A stretch of DNA of 6,449 nucleotides, taken from Coriobacteriales bacterium (GTDB taxonomy: Bacteria > Actinomycetota > Coriobacteriia > Coriobacteriales > UBA8131). Positions 5,916 to 6,449 of the stretch are shown in pieces. The first letter of the stretch is position 1, and the number at the start of each line of letters is the position of its first letter. A program made the position numbers and the translations under genes. Location of the stretch: the NCBI GenBank assembly GCA_031286245.1, contig JAITUO010000175.1:1-6449 (forward strand), read 5' to 3'. Below the pieces are notes generated by a model, which did not search any database, had not been told where the DNA came from, and saw nothing but the letters and a program-made list of their open reading frames with translations.

Positions 5916-6449
5916 TCTTGTACCCGACATTGCGTACCGTTTTAATGTGTTCGCCAGCCGGCCCCAGCTTCTGTCTGAGAGTACGGATATGCATATCCAA
6001 TGTGCGACTGCTGCCTTCAAAATCGTATCCCCAGACCGCCTCCATGATTAAATCACGCGTCAAAACCAGCTCTGAGTTCAACAAGAGGTAATGCAAAAGC
6101 TCGAATTCTTTGTAAGTCAGCTGCACATTCTGCTGATCGACAACGACTATGCGCCGGGCGTTGTCCAAAGTGATATTTTGGTAAACCAACTGCTTTTCGT
6201 CAAGAGAATAGCTACTCCGTCGCAAAACAGCATTTATGCGAGAAATCAATTCCATTACTCCAAAAGGTTTGACCAGGTAGTCGTCTGCTCCCATGTCCAG
6301 CCCTTTGATCTTATCGTACTCCGAGCCTTTGGCAGTTAACATTATTACTGGCAAAGTTTTTGTCTGGGGAGAAACCCGTAACGCTCGCAAAACCGAGAGT
6401 CCATCGTTTTCTGGCAGCATGATATCGAGCAGGACTAGATCGGCCGAGC
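5905..6449 (-). CDS. OmpR/PhoB-family response regulator (N-terminus beyond the window edge)
   Basis: Partial gene. The frame stays open to the right edge of the window, and about 180 C-terminal residues are visible. They begin SADLVLLDIMLPENDG, where the Asp of LLDIML (codon 6426-6424) is the phospho-acceptor. The receiver continues with the switch Thr in IMLTAKGSEYD and the conserved Lys in DDYLVKPF (codon 6270-6268). A winged-helix DNA-binding domain follows (LTYKEFELLHYLL, the RDLIMEAVWGYDF loop region, and SRTLDMHIRTLRQKLG for recognition), ending TVRNVGYKIGG. Roughly the first 45 to 50 receiver residues are missing. The ATG at 6420 is internal Met within the receiver, not the start. The gene is first in an operon with the kinase at 5898. 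It acts as a phosphorylation-controlled DNA-binding regulator in the cytoplasm. Whether it is PhoB, WalR or another paralogue cannot be settled. Confidence 0.95.
   Translation of the reverse strand, partial: SADLVLLDIMLPENDGLSVLRALRVSPQTKTLPVIMLTAKGSEYDKIKGLDMGADDYLVKPFGVMELISRINAVLRRSSYSLDEKQLVYQNITLDNARRIVVVDQQNVQLTYKEFELLHYLLLNSELVLTRDLIMEAVWGYDFEGSSRTLDMHIRTLRQKLGPAGEHIKTVRNVGYKIGG

Overview
The window is a mid-GC bacterial chromosome segment (roughly half G+C by eye). It has five protein-coding genes, one tRNA-Asp, two short tandem-repeat arrays and one perfect 44-bp inverted repeat. The taxonomic clues are indirect. The small membrane protein begins with a DUF2510-type motif (GWYPDPSG...YWDGEQWT), which is typical of Actinomycetota. 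The sensor kinase is of the PhoR-like type with a shortened juxtamembrane linker that I associate with Clostridia and Coriobacteriia. A lower-GC actinobacterial lineage such as Coriobacteriia would fit both clues, but this is inference only.

Left part (1-2831): a membrane-anchored M20 metallopeptidase/amidohydrolase of the PM20D1/carboxypeptidase S type is read leftward (1563 to 100). An S33-type alpha/beta hydrolase resembling proline iminopeptidase is read rightward (1866 to 2831). They are divergent and share a 302-bp control region. That region holds a dyad, a pair of 8-bp direct repeats spaced one helical turn apart, and three tandem 22-bp repeats. A second array of three 26-bp tandem repeats ends five bases from the M20 stop codon. 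Both enzymes could act on small peptides or N-acyl amino acids.

Middle (2832-3550): a gene-poor stretch contains a 191-bp element made of two perfectly matching 44-bp inverted arms around a 103-bp centre. It is followed by a plausible promoter and a canonical tRNA-Asp(GTC) with an encoded CCA end.

Right part (3551-6449): a DUF2510 protein with a Tyr/Gln/Pro-rich linker and three membrane segments is read rightward. It converges on a leftward two-component operon. In that operon the OmpR/PhoB-type response regulator comes first (cut by the window edge), and the PhoR-like histidine kinase follows after a 6-base gap, with a TTG start and a ribosome binding site inside the regulator's last codons.

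The genes are ordinary family members. The unexplained content lies in the non-coding DNA: the 44-bp inverted repeat, which could be a MITE-like element or an invertible segment, and the two tandem arrays on either side of the M20 gene. I see no complete transposase, CRISPR array or defence system.
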